DNA from: an uncultured Draconibacterium sp.
GTDB taxonomy: Bacteria > Bacteroidota > Bacteroidia > Bacteroidales > Prolixibacteraceae
Direction: 5' to 3'
Assembly (NCBI RefSeq): GCF_963676815.1
Contig: NZ_OY781365.1
Coordinates: 2,018,501-2,082,500 of the forward strand
Length of the DNA stretch: 64,000 nt
Positions 41,715 to 51,257 of the stretch are shown here, one piece after another. The stretch's first letter is position 1, and each line of letters opens with the position of its first letter. Under the pieces are notes generated by a model. It saw only the letters and a list, made by a program, of their open reading frames with translations. It was not told where the DNA came from and made no database searches. A program made the position numbers and the translations under genes.

Positions 41715-43814
41715 ATGAAAAAGATCAATCTTCTGCTTGTCTTCATTTTAGTGATTGCAGGCTACGCAAACGCCCAGAATATCAGGGTAATAACCGACAC
41801 CACCGAAACGAACGATATTTTAATCGACGAGATTACCGTTAAATCGGCAAAAGAACTTCCGCGAGTGAAGGACGTTCCGGCATCGATTTCACTTATTTCT
41901 GCACGAATGATTGCCAACGACGAAATCACCAGCCTCGCTGATATTTCTTCGAAAGTACCCAACTTTTTTATGATGGATTACGGATCGAAATTACAATCGC
42001 CGGTGTTTATCCGCGGAATTGGTTCGCGTCTTGGCTCGCCATCGGTTGGACTGTATGTTGACAATGTGCCGTATTTTGAAAAAACAACTTTTGGTTTCGA
42101 CTTCTTCGATATCGACCGAATTGAAGTACTGCGTGGTCCGCAAGGAACGTTGTATGGCCGAAATACAATGGGCGGAATCATCAATGTTTTCAGTAAATCG
42201 CCGCTTTATTTCGAAGGCACAAATATGAACCTGTCGGCCGGCACACATGGCTACTACAACGTAAATGTGAACCACTACAATACAATCAGCGATAAGGTTG
42301 GTTTTTCGTTAAGTGGTAATTACATGGCACACGACGGTTATTTTACCAACGAATTTGATGGCGATCCGGCTGATGATCAGTACTCTTTCAGCCTTCGCGG
42401 ACGTTTGGTTTGGAAGATATCTGACCAGTTGACACTTGAAAATATTGCGACTTTCGAAAACAGTGAACAGTACGGATTTCCGTATGCCCTGTATAACACA
42501 GAAACCAATACTGCCGGTAAAGTCAATTATAATCAGGAAAGCACATACAAACGCGATTTGTTCTCGGATGGACTGATTTTTAAATACCGCACCGACGATT
42601 TTGAGCTGACATCGACAACCAGTTACCAGTATTACGACGGTGTAATGGCGGTTGATCAGGACTTTACAGCCGACTCGGTTTACTTTTTCGAAATTGGCGA
42701 TAACCAGGATATGTGGTCGCAGGAATTTGTAGCAAAATCGCTGAATAACGAACGATACAACTGGTTGTTCGGGGCTTACGGCTTTTACCAGACGATGGAT
42801 CAGAAAACCTTTGGCGACCTGTATCACTCGAACATGCAACAGGACATCAGAAGTAAATTCGATATTTCAGGTTTTGCGCTTTTCCACCAGTCAACTATAA
42901 ACGACTTTTTAATTGAAAAACTGACCTTAACTGCAGGAATCCGACTCGATGTTGAAAAAGACAAACTGGATTATTCAATGGCCATGTCGGTTGGAGGAGG
43001 CCCTTGGAACACTTCCATTTCAGAAAATTACGAAGAAACATTTACAGAGATTCTTCCAAAAGTGGCTTTAAAATACGAGTTCACCAATGAATTCAACACC
43101 TACGCAACCGTGTCGAAAGGATATAAATCGGGTGGTTTTAACACCAACTCATCGGTAGATTTGGAAAACCGTTCGTACGATGCCGAGCAAAGCTGGAACT
43201 ACGAGTGGGGATTTAAATCGTCGTTGGCGAACCACCGCCTGTATTTTGATGCTGCTTTGTTTTACATCGACTGGCAAGACCAGCAAATTGATGTACCCGT
43301 TCCGGGAGGCCGTGGAAACATGAAAAACAATGCCGGAGAATCGGTTAGTAAAGGAGTGGAACTGTTTGTGAGAGCGCGCCCGGTAGATAACCTGGAAGCA
43401 ACAATTGGTTACGGTTATACAAAAGCCACTTTCTCGGATTATGTGGTTAGCGATGAGCTGAATTACAACGACAATTATATTCCTTACGTACCGCGTTCGA
43501 CTGTTAATGCCAGCATCAACAAAACCTTTGAGTTCGAGAACAGCTTCCTGGAAAAAATGGTTGCTCATCTTTCGTACCGTGGAGTTGGGAAACACTACTG
43601 GGACTTGAACAATTCGTTGTACCAGGATTATTATGGTTTGGTTGACGCCAAAGTATCTTTCTTCTCCGGCAAATTTCAATTTGATATATGGGCGAAGAAT
43701 ATTTTGGATACCTCGTACAATTCCTATTATTTTGAGATTTCATCGCTTCAAAATGCTTATACCCAGTTGGGAAAACCTGCAACGGCAGGTGTAAACTTGA
43801 AGGTAAACTTCTAA
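41715..43814 (+). CDS. TonB-dependent receptor of the heme-synthesis operon
   Basis: 699 residues from ATG 41715 (signal MKKINLLLVFILVIAGYANA). The plug domain reads VKDVPASISLISARMI, FIRGIGSRLGSPSVGLYVDN and EVLRGPQGTLYGRNTMGGII; the C-terminal barrel ends ATAGVNLKVNF. It lacks a CarboxypepD domain, like siderophore/heme-type receptors. One base separates it from the MFS gene. Its operon with hemN, hemG and hemH suggests the substrate is a porphyrin or iron-tetrapyrrole; this is inference. Confidence 0.88.
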   Translation: MKKINLLLVFILVIAGYANAQNIRVITDTTETNDILIDEITVKSAKELPRVKDVPASISLISARMIANDEITSLADISSKVPNFFMMDYGSKLQSPVFIRGIGSRLGSPSVGLYVDNVPYFEKTTFGFDFFDIDRIEVLRGPQGTLYGRNTMGGIINVFSKSPLYFEGTNMNLSAGTHGYYNVNVNHYNTISDKVGFSLSGNYMAHDGYFTNEFDGDPADDQYSFSLRGRLVWKISDQLTLENIATFENSEQYGFPYALYNTETNTAGKVNYNQESTYKRDLFSDGLIFKYRTDDFELTSTTSYQYYDGVMAVDQDFTADSVYFFEIGDNQDMWSQEFVAKSLNNERYNWLFGAYGFYQTMDQKTFGDLYHSNMQQDIRSKFDISGFALFHQSTINDFLIEKLTLTAGIRLDVEKDKLDYSMAMSVGGGPWNTSISENYEETFTEILPKVALKYEFTNEFNTYATVSKGYKSGGFNTNSSVDLENRSYDAEQSWNYEWGFKSSLANHRLYFDAALFYIDWQDQQIDVPVPGGRGNMKNNAGESVSKGVELFVRARPVDNLEATIGYGYTKATFSDYVVSDELNYNDNYIPYVPRSTVNASINKTFEFENSFLEKMVAHLSYRGVGKHYWDLNNSLYQDYYGLVDAKVSFFSGKFQFDIWAKNILDTSYNSYYFEISSLQNAYTQLGKPATAGVNLKVNF

Positions 43815-43815
43815 A

Positions 43816-45039
43816 ATGAGAAATAGCGAAATTAAAAAATACTATACGCTGCTGAGCCTCTATTTGGCGCAGTCGATCCCGATGAGTTTTTTCTCTACGG
43901 TGATCCCGGTGATCATGCGGATGGAGAATTACTCGCTCGAATCCATCGGTTATATCCAGTTGATAAAACTGCCGTGGATTCTGAAAATGCTGTGGGCCCC
44001 ACTGGTGGATAAAACCAGTAAAAACAAACGACACTACCGCCGCTGGATCATCACGTCGGAGGCGTTTTATGCATTGATAATTATGAGCATCGGGTACTTA
44101 AACCTGCAAACTGATTTTACCACCATTATCATTTTGATGGTAATTGCGTTTACCGCTTCGGCAACACAGGATATTGCTACCGATGCGTTTGCCATTCTTA
44201 TTCTGAACAAAAACGAACGTAGCCTGGGAAACAGCATGCAATCAGCCGGTAGTTTTATCGGAACCATGATGGGCAGCGGTGTTCTACTCATTATTTACCA
44301 TTATTGGGGTTGGTTATGGTTGTTGCGCTCGCTTGGCTTGTTTGTGTTGTTTGCACTTATTCCGGTGTCGTTGTACAACGCACGCAACGGAAAAGAAATC
44401 GATCGTTCAACAAAAAATGTATCGCCACTGGAGTTTATCTACTTTTTCAGACAGAAAAAAATTGGCGCTCACCTTTTGTTGCTTTTCCTGTTTTATTCAG
44501 GAATAATCGGGATTTTAACCATGATAAAACCCTACTTTGTTGACCTGGGTTACGACATTAAAGAAATTGGAATCATCTCCGGAATATTCGGAACGGCTTG
44601 TGGTGTGCTGATGACCGTACCTGCAGGTTTTCTACTCCGCAAAAAAGGAATTACCAAAGCGGTGTGGATATTTCCGGTAATCAATGTACTGGTGGCCACT
44701 TTCTTTTTCGGGTTAACCTACACCAATCATGCCTTGTGGCTGGTTTATTTGGGTGTTGCGCTGCTTTGGGGAGCCTATGCCATGTCGTCGGTATTTGTGT
44801 ATACCATGAGCATGCACGTAGTTCGAAAAGGACGCGAAGGAACCGATTTTACCATTCAGATTGTAATTACACACCTAAGCAGCCTTGTTATTGCCATAAT
44901 GAGCGGGAAAGTGGCCGATGCGCTTACTTACCGCGGGCTGTTCGCTATAGAAATCGGGCTCGGAATACTTATACTTGCCTTGTTGCCGTTTATCTTCAGA
45001 AAAAGTTTTTACCTGAAGTATGAACAAGAAACCAATTAA
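43816..45039 (+). CDS. MFS permease of the heme-synthesis operon
   Basis: 407 residues, about 12 membrane spans. The start (LLSLYLAQSIPMSFFSTVIP) and ATQDIATDAFAILIL segment resemble AmpG-type major facilitator permeases, which carry large muropeptides inward. Here the position between a TonB receptor and hemN suggests inner-membrane import of a porphyrin or precursor. Export is an alternative. One base separates it from the receptor gene. Confidence 0.85.
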   Translation: MRNSEIKKYYTLLSLYLAQSIPMSFFSTVIPVIMRMENYSLESIGYIQLIKLPWILKMLWAPLVDKTSKNKRHYRRWIITSEAFYALIIMSIGYLNLQTDFTTIIILMVIAFTASATQDIATDAFAILILNKNERSLGNSMQSAGSFIGTMMGSGVLLIIYHYWGWLWLLRSLGLFVLFALIPVSLYNARNGKEIDRSTKNVSPLEFIYFFRQKKIGAHLLLLFLFYSGIIGILTMIKPYFVDLGYDIKEIGIISGIFGTACGVLMTVPAGFLLRKKGITKAVWIFPVINVLVATFFFGLTYTNHALWLVYLGVALLWGAYAMSSVFVYTMSMHVVRKGREGTDFTIQIVITHLSSLVIAIMSGKVADALTYRGLFAIEIGLGILILALLPFIFRKSFYLKYEQETN

Positions 45040-45058
45040 GACTATTTAAATTAGTATC

Positions 45059-46435
45059 ATGAAAGTATCACAAAAGCTAATAGAAAAATACAACACCCCG
45101 GTACCGAGATACACAAGCTATCCACCGGCAAATTTCTTTTCTCCCGAGTTTACTCCGGAAGAATACATTAAAGTGTTGGAACAGTCCAATTCTGAAAATC
45201 CACAGAATATTTCCATTTATATCCATATTCCGTTCTGCCCGAAGATCTGTTATTTCTGCGGCTGTAACACGCACCTCACGCGCGACAAAAACAAAATGGA
45301 AGTTTATGTTGATGCGCTGAAAAAAGAGATCCGAATGGTGAAAAAGTTGCTTAGCGACGACCGAAAAGTGTCGCAGGTGCACTGGGGAGGCGGAACACCA
45401 AACTCGTTGTCTATTGAGTTGGTAGAAGAAATTATGAATGTGATTCACGAGCTTTTCGAGTTTATTCCCAAGCCGGAGATTGCCATGGAATGTCACCCGG
45501 CAATGCTCGATAAAGATTACATCGATCGTTTGGTAGCACTTAAATTTAACCGCTTTAGTTTGGGTATTCAGGATTTTAACAAAGAGGTGCTCGACAATGT
45601 AAACCGCGATCCTTCGATTCTTCCCGAGGAAGATTTGGTGGCCATGATTCGCAGCCACGAAGGTACCAGCGTGAATTTCGATTTTATCTATGGTCTTCCG
45701 TTTCAGGATGAAGAATCGTTTGCTAAAACCATCGAGCGCGCCATTAGTCTGTCGCCTGATCGTTTGGTAACGTTCTCGTATGCGCACGTTCCATGGGTGA
45801 AAAAAGCACAAAAAATACTGGATGCACGCGGTTTGCCGTCGGCAACTAAAAAGCTAGCCATGTTTGAGGTTGGTTATCGTCTGTTAACTGAAAACGGTTA
45901 CGATGCCATTGGTCTCGACCACTTTGCCCGCCCGGATGACGAGCTGAGCATTGCCTTTAAAAACAAGACACTACACCGTAATTTTCAGGGATATTGTACC
46001 CGCGAAACTACCGGACAGGTTTATGCTTTTGGAGCTACGGGAATCAGTCAGCTGGAGAATGCTTACGCTCAAAATGCCAAGGACACGAATACCTATGTTG
46101 ACCAGATCAACGCCGGGAAATTTACGATTGAAAAAGGTTATCAGCTGAATGAGACTGAGAAGATCATTCGCCACGTTATTAACGAAGTGATGTGCAACTA
46201 TTATATTTCGTGGGAGGAAGCTGCGCAAGTGCTAAAAACAACTCCCGACGTTATTAAACAAAGCATTGTTTACGACGAAGCATTCCTTGCCGGTTTTGTT
46301 GAAGAAGGACTTTTATCCGTTTCAAAAGAAGAGCTGCATGTCAGCAAACAAGGACGGTTTTTTGTGCGAAACATCGCTGCCAGCCTTGATCCGAACATGC
46401 GGAATGCAACCTTAAAATTCTCAAAAGCGCTATAA
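45059..46435 (+). CDS. hemN: Oxygen-independent coproporphyrinogen III oxidase
   Basis: 458 residues. The radical-SAM cluster motif CPKICYFCGC has Cys60, Cys64, Cys67 and also Cys69, the C-x3-C-x2-C-x-C form typical of true HemN rather than HemW. It converts coproporphyrinogen III to protoporphyrinogen IX using two SAM molecules without oxygen. It lies 19 bases after the MFS gene and 5 before hemG. A separate HemW gene lies at 57776. Confidence 0.95.
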   Translation: MKVSQKLIEKYNTPVPRYTSYPPANFFSPEFTPEEYIKVLEQSNSENPQNISIYIHIPFCPKICYFCGCNTHLTRDKNKMEVYVDALKKEIRMVKKLLSDDRKVSQVHWGGGTPNSLSIELVEEIMNVIHELFEFIPKPEIAMECHPAMLDKDYIDRLVALKFNRFSLGIQDFNKEVLDNVNRDPSILPEEDLVAMIRSHEGTSVNFDFIYGLPFQDEESFAKTIERAISLSPDRLVTFSYAHVPWVKKAQKILDARGLPSATKKLAMFEVGYRLLTENGYDAIGLDHFARPDDELSIAFKNKTLHRNFQGYCTRETTGQVYAFGATGISQLENAYAQNAKDTNTYVDQINAGKFTIEKGYQLNETEKIIRHVINEVMCNYYISWEEAAQVLKTTPDVIKQSIVYDEAFLAGFVEEGLLSVSKEELHVSKQGRFFVRNIAASLDPNMRNATLKFSKAL

Positions 46436-46440
46436 AAACC

Positions 46441-47799
46441 ATGCAAAAAAACCAACTAAACATTGTCGTAATTGGGGCAGGACTAACCGGACTTACAACA
46501 GCTTATTACCTTAATAAATTTGGTTTTAAGGTAACGGTTTTTGAAAAGAATGACCATGCGGGTGGTGTGATTCAAACGCATCGTAAAAATGGTTTTGTCT
46601 TCGAATCTGGGCCAAATACCGGCTCGATGGGCCAGGAAGAAGCTGCCGAGCTTTTTGAAGATTTGGCAGATGACTGTACGCTTGAATACGCCAACAAAAG
46701 TGCCGAAGCACGCTGGATTTGGATGGATGGCAAGTGGCACGCAATGGAAATGGGCGGAATAAAAGCCGTTACCACTCCCCTTTTTACCTGGTACGACAAG
46801 TTCCGTATTCTGGGCGAACCTTTCCGAAAACCGGGAACTGATCCGAATGAGACAATTGCCGAGATGGTGCGCCGCCGAATGGGAAAAAGCTTTTTGCGAA
46901 ATGCAATCGATCCCTTTCTGTCGGGTGTTTATGCCGGCGATCCGGAAAAACTGGTAACACGTTTTGCCTTGCCTAAACTTTACTGGCTGGAGCAAAACTA
47001 TGGCAGTTTTATTGGTGGAAGTATCAAGCAAAAAAAGGCACGTAAAAAGGAACCTCCTCGAAAAGCCAATCGTCAGGTATTTTCGGTTGAAAACGGTTTG
47101 GATAACCTGGTAAAAGCGCTGGTAAAAAATATTGGCGAGGAAAATATTAAACTGGGCTGCAAAAACCTGGAGGTCAAAAAAGAAGGAGAGTTTAATTATT
47201 CTGTGGATGGACAAAGTTTTACCCATGTAATTTCTGCGGCAGGATCGCATGCTTTACCCGGCTTGTTTCCATTCTTACCCAGAGAAAAACTTCAGCCGAT
47301 CGAAAAGATGAGTTATGCCAAAGTTACCCAGGTGGTGCTTGGTTTTAACAACTGGAAAGGCATCCCGATAAAATCGTTTGGAGGACTGGTTCCTTCGGCC
47401 GAAAAACGCGATGTGCTGGGTATTCTTTTGCCGGGATCGTTCCTGAAAAACCGGGCACCGGAAAACGGAGCTTTGCTTTCCGTTTTTATGGGTGGTATTA
47501 AAAAGCCCGAAATGTTCGAATATCCGGATGAAAAAATAAAAGAAATTGCCGAGCGCGAAGTACGCGAAATGATGGGCCTCGACAGTTTTGAGCCCGATCT
47601 GATGGAGATTTTCCGTTATCCGCATGCTATTCCGCAATACAGTTTCGAAAGTGAAGAAAAAGTACAGGCCATAAGCGATTTAGAAACCGAATTTAAAGGG
47701 CTGACACTGGCCGGAAACATGCGCGACGGAATTGGAATGGCGGACCGGATAAAACAAGGAAGAACAATTGCTAACCAATTTGCAGAAGACTTTAAATAA
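46441..47799 (+). CDS. hemG: Protoporphyrinogen oxidase (HemG/HemY type)
   Basis: 452 residues. The FAD-binding motif VIGAGLTGLTTAYYL starts at residue 10, followed by FEKNDHAGGVIQT and the C-terminal TLAGNMRDGIGMADRIKQGR. This is the FAD-dependent oxidase that removes six electrons from protoporphyrinogen IX. The HemY type uses oxygen, whereas hemN next door does not need it. Its stop overlaps the hemH start by one base (TAATG). Confidence 0.93.
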   Translation: MQKNQLNIVVIGAGLTGLTTAYYLNKFGFKVTVFEKNDHAGGVIQTHRKNGFVFESGPNTGSMGQEEAAELFEDLADDCTLEYANKSAEARWIWMDGKWHAMEMGGIKAVTTPLFTWYDKFRILGEPFRKPGTDPNETIAEMVRRRMGKSFLRNAIDPFLSGVYAGDPEKLVTRFALPKLYWLEQNYGSFIGGSIKQKKARKKEPPRKANRQVFSVENGLDNLVKALVKNIGEENIKLGCKNLEVKKEGEFNYSVDGQSFTHVISAAGSHALPGLFPFLPREKLQPIEKMSYAKVTQVVLGFNNWKGIPIKSFGGLVPSAEKRDVLGILLPGSFLKNRAPENGALLSVFMGGIKKPEMFEYPDEKIKEIAEREVREMMGLDSFEPDLMEIFRYPHAIPQYSFESEEKVQAISDLETEFKGLTLAGNMRDGIGMADRIKQGRTIANQFAEDFK

Positions 47800-48812
47800 T
47801 GAAGAAAACAGCTGTTTTGTTGATGAACGTTGGTAGTCCCGACAAACCAACCGTACCTGCGGTTCGGAAATACCTGACTGAGTTTTTAAACGACGAACGT
47901 GTGATCGATCTTCCGTACCTGCTTCGGAAATTTTTGGTGAACGCGATTATCATTCCGTTCAGGGTGAAAAACTCAACCAAATTATACCAGCAGTTGTGGA
48001 CCAAAAATGGATCTCCACTAATTTATATTTCCGATGAGTTAAAGCACAAACTTCAGGAAGAACTGGGTGACGATTACGAAGTTTTTATGGGAATGCGCTA
48101 CGGAAATCCGGGTTATAAAGCAGCTTTGGCAGACATTAAAAAGAAAGGTTTTGAAAAGCTGATCTTGTTGCCGTTGTTTCCGCATCATGCCATGTCAACC
48201 ACTGAAACATCGCTGGTTGCAGCACAAAAAGAGATAAAAAAGCTGGGAATAAAAGCGGAGGTAAGTGAGGTTGGGCAATTTTATCACGATCCAAAATTTA
48301 TTGATGCTTTTGCCGAGCGAATTCAACAATACAAACTACAGGATTTCGACCACATTATTTTTTCGTACCACGGTTTACCCAACCGGCATTTGGAAAAGTG
48401 CCACCCGGGAATTACAGTGGAAAATTGCAATTGCCAAAATGCAATGCCGGAACATGGAGCATTGTGTTACCGCGCTACCGTTTATAAAACAACGCGCTTA
48501 CTGGCAGAAAAATTAAACCTGGAATCCGACGACTTTTCTGTTGGTTTTCAGTCGCGATTATCGAAAAACTGGCTGACACCTTTTACCGATGAATTGCTGG
48601 CGGAATTGCTCAACAAAGGCAAAAAGAAAATACTGATAGCTGCGCCTTCGTTTGTTACCGATTGCCTGGAAACTACGCTGGAACTGGGGGTGGAATACGG
48701 CGAAGAATTCCTTGAAAAAGGAGGCGAAAAACTGCAATTGGTTGATAGTTTAAACACCGAAAAAAGCTGGGTAAACACGCTTGCACATCTTGTACGATCA
48801 AGCATTTCGTAA
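47799..48812 (+). CDS. hemH: Ferrochelatase
   Basis: 337 residues. Motifs are LMNVGSPDKP, SYHGLP with the metal-site His191, and SFVTDCLETT with the conserved Glu. Several Cys (KCHPG, ENCNC, ALCYRA) could bind an iron-sulfur cluster, though the pattern is not one I can assign firmly. It inserts Fe(II) into protoporphyrin IX to make heme. It follows hemG by a one-base overlap. Confidence 0.96.
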   Translation: MKKTAVLLMNVGSPDKPTVPAVRKYLTEFLNDERVIDLPYLLRKFLVNAIIIPFRVKNSTKLYQQLWTKNGSPLIYISDELKHKLQEELGDDYEVFMGMRYGNPGYKAALADIKKKGFEKLILLPLFPHHAMSTTETSLVAAQKEIKKLGIKAEVSEVGQFYHDPKFIDAFAERIQQYKLQDFDHIIFSYHGLPNRHLEKCHPGITVENCNCQNAMPEHGALCYRATVYKTTRLLAEKLNLESDDFSVGFQSRLSKNWLTPFTDELLAELLNKGKKKILIAAPSFVTDCLETTLELGVEYGEEFLEKGGEKLQLVDSLNTEKSWVNTLAHLVRSSIS

Positions 48813-48822
48813 AATTACAAAC

Positions 48823-49092
48823 ATGCACACGCACGAATGGAACATTTTTTACACCTGCCTGGCTACCTTTGTGGTTTGCCTGCCGTTTGGCTACCTGCGC
48901 GGTGGTTTCCGGAAACTATCATTTTGGTGGTTTGTGGCCATTCATGCACCTGTTCCGCTAATCATATTTATCCGTAAATTTTTTGATGTACAACTGAGTT
49001 GGGGCCTCGCTCCGTTTCTCTTCGGAAGCTTTTTTCTTGGTCAGTTTGTTGGCCGGAAAATCTATGGATTAAAACCTTGGATACGAAAATAG
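48823..49092 (+). CDS. Small membrane protein at the end of the heme operon
   Basis: 89 residues from ATG 48823, 10 bases after hemH; an upstream in-frame ATG lies inside hemH. About three membrane spans (FYTCLATFVVCLPFGYL, FWWFVAIHAPVPLIIFI, GLAPFLFGSFFLGQFV). His residues at HTHEW and IHAP. No family is recognised. Its operon position suggests a role in heme or porphyrin handling at the membrane. Confidence 0.65.
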   Translation: MHTHEWNIFYTCLATFVVCLPFGYLRGGFRKLSFWWFVAIHAPVPLIIFIRKFFDVQLSWGLAPFLFGSFFLGQFVGRKIYGLKPWIRK

Positions 49093-49228
49093 ACCGACCG
49101 TTATACCGATTTAATATCAAAATGAGTCTTTAGTTCGCAAACTCCTAAAGTCTCTTTCGTTTATTATCGGCATTAACCATTGTAATCTCAACGTTTCGCT
49201 TAAAGCTCACGTTGAAATACAATTGGTA

Positions 49229-50593
49229 TTATTTTACAAAAACGGTTTTCACATTCATAAATTCTTTGATACCGTGCGCCGAAAGTTCGCGGCCAAATCC
49301 GCTGGTTTTTATACCGCCAAAAGGTAAACGCGGATCCGATTTCACAAAATCATTCACAAAACAGGCACCGGCTTCCAGTTCAATTTCGGCAATGTGTTCG
49401 CCTTTTTTCAGGTTGTTGGTAAACACTGCTGCCCCCAATCCAAAATCGGTATCATTGGCCACACGAATGGCTTCTTCCTGGTCTTTTACTTTTATTACCG
49501 ACGCCACCGGACCAAACAGTTCTTCCTCATACGCCGGCATTCCCGGTTTTACATTCTCCAAAATAGTTGGCGGATAGAAAGCACCTTTACGATGCGGAAT
49601 TTCGCCGCCTATAATTACTTCAGCGCCTTTATTTACCGAATCTACAACCTGTTGATGTAATTCGTCGCGAAGATCTTCGCGTGCCATTGGCCCCATTGTA
49701 CTTTCCTCGTCGAACGGATCGCCAAAGCGTGCTGCATTCATTTCATGGGTGAAAAGCTCCAGAAAATGCGCATAAACCGTCTCCTCAACGATAAAACGCT
49801 TCGCACCGATACAGCTTTGACCTGCATTTAACAAGCGGCCTGCAGCGCATTTTTTTGCGGCCAGTTCCAAATCGGCATCTTTTAAAATCAGGTACGGATC
49901 GCTGCCTCCCAATTCCAATACACATTTTTTTAGTTCAGCACCGGCCAATGCAGCAACGCTTTTTCCGGCCGGTGTACTTCCCGTAAGGCTCACTCCTTTT
50001 ATGGCTTTGTGTTTAATCACTTTTTCAACCATTGAGCTGTCAATTAACAAGCTGCGAAATACGTTTTCTGGAAATCCTGCTTCGCGGAAAATCTCTTCGA
50101 TAGCCATTGAACAACCCGGCACATTGCTGGCATGTTTTAAAACTGCTGTGTTGCCCGCCATAAGTGTCGGAGCAGCAAAGCGAAACACCTGCCAAAAAGG
50201 AAAATTCCAGGGCATAACGGCCAAAATGGTTCCCAGCGGCTGGTACGAAACATACGATTTGCTGGCCTGTGTAGTGATGGTTTCATTTTCGAGAAACGAC
50301 TCTGCATTTGCGGCATAATACTCGCAAACCCAGGCACATTTTTCAATTTCGGCAACTCCTTCGTTTCTTACTTTTCCCATTTCCTGCGCCATCAGCAAAG
50401 CCAGTTCTTCCTTTTTGCTGCGTAAAATACTGGCTGCATTTTGCATTAACTGCCCCCGGTGATGAAAGGAAGTACTTCGCCAGTGGTGCCATATTTTATC
50501 TACTGAATTAATGATCTTCTCAACGCCCTCTTCTGAATGTTTCTGATGGGTTTTTACAGTTTCGTTCGTTACCGGATTAATGGATTTTAACAT
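49229..50593 (-). CDS. NAD(P)-dependent succinate-semialdehyde-type dehydrogenase
   Basis: 454 residues. Aldehyde dehydrogenase motifs are VMPWNFPFWQVFR, GSTPAG, catalytic Glu227 in LELGGSDPYL and Cys261 in NAGQSCIGAKR. The length and start (INPVTNETVKTH) fit SSADH/GabD. It should oxidise succinate semialdehyde or related aldehydes. It stands alone. Confidence 0.88.
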   Translation of the reverse strand: MLKSINPVTNETVKTHQKHSEEGVEKIINSVDKIWHHWRSTSFHHRGQLMQNAASILRSKKEELALLMAQEMGKVRNEGVAEIEKCAWVCEYYAANAESFLENETITTQASKSYVSYQPLGTILAVMPWNFPFWQVFRFAAPTLMAGNTAVLKHASNVPGCSMAIEEIFREAGFPENVFRSLLIDSSMVEKVIKHKAIKGVSLTGSTPAGKSVAALAGAELKKCVLELGGSDPYLILKDADLELAAKKCAAGRLLNAGQSCIGAKRFIVEETVYAHFLELFTHEMNAARFGDPFDEESTMGPMAREDLRDELHQQVVDSVNKGAEVIIGGEIPHRKGAFYPPTILENVKPGMPAYEEELFGPVASVIKVKDQEEAIRVANDTDFGLGAAVFTNNLKKGEHIAEIELEAGACFVNDFVKSDPRLPFGGIKTSGFGRELSAHGIKEFMNVKTVFVK

Positions 50594-50623
50594 AGTGAGA
50601 TTCTTTAATAACCTATAAAATTA

Positions 50624-50655
50624 TAAAAAAAGCAACCTCCTAAAAAGATTGCTTT
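50624..50655 (-). terminator. Terminator after the OsmC-family gene
   Basis: AAAGCAA pairs with TTGCTTT; the minus-strand tail is TTTTTTTATAA. The 7-bp stem is modest. Confidence 0.55.
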
Positions 50656-50680
50656 CAATATATTTTTCAGGAACCGGAAT

Positions 50681-51097
50681 TTATTCCACGATCCTGATCT
50701 CTGTTTTCATATCCACAGCCTCACGATACACAGCACTAACACCGCAATATTTTTCTTCTGACAGTTTAACAGCTTTCTCCAGTTTAGCCATCGGAAGGTC
50801 CTTACCTTTAAACTGGTAAACGATCGTCATTTTGTTGTAATATTTCGGATGTTCTTCCGTAAGTTCACCCTCAACAATTACATTAAAAGCCTCCAGCTCA
50901 ACCTTCATTTTTTTCAAAATCATTACCACATCAATACCCGTACAACCCGCCAATGCGGTCAACATTAATTTCTTCGGACGAGGTCCTAAATCGCTGCCCC
51001 CCACTTCTTCTGTGGCGTCGATAACAACCTTATGTCCATCCATATCTGTTTCAAAAGCCAACTTGTCGGTCCAGGCCATATCTACTACATGCTTCAT
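50681..51097 (-). CDS. OsmC-family protein
   Basis: 138 residues. The redox Cys pair is Cys52 (LAGCTGID) and Cys118 (EEKYCGVSAVYRE), as in OsmC/Ohr proteins that reduce organic hydroperoxides or act on related thiols. It is divergent from a Crp/Fnr regulator gene 161 bases away, which may control it. Confidence 0.88.
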   Translation of the reverse strand: MKHVVDMAWTDKLAFETDMDGHKVVIDATEEVGGSDLGPRPKKLMLTALAGCTGIDVVMILKKMKVELEAFNVIVEGELTEEHPKYYNKMTIVYQFKGKDLPMAKLEKAVKLSEEKYCGVSAVYREAVDMKTEIRIVE

Positions 51098-51137
51098 AAC
51101 ATCCTTATTTTAAATTGCTTTACATTACATTTGCACA

Positions 51138-51145
51138 CAAATATA
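51138..51145 (-). promoter_or_regulatory. -7 box of the OsmC-family gene
   Basis: Reads TATATTTG on the minus strand, 40 bases before ATG 51097. Confidence 0.55.
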
Positions 51146-51257
51146 CAACATCTAACTATCTATATAAATAGTTTTTCGAAATATGCAGATAATTGTATTT
51201 TTAAGGCAAAATTAAATAAAGGTTATTCCAGTATTAAACGTATAATCAGATCAGGAA

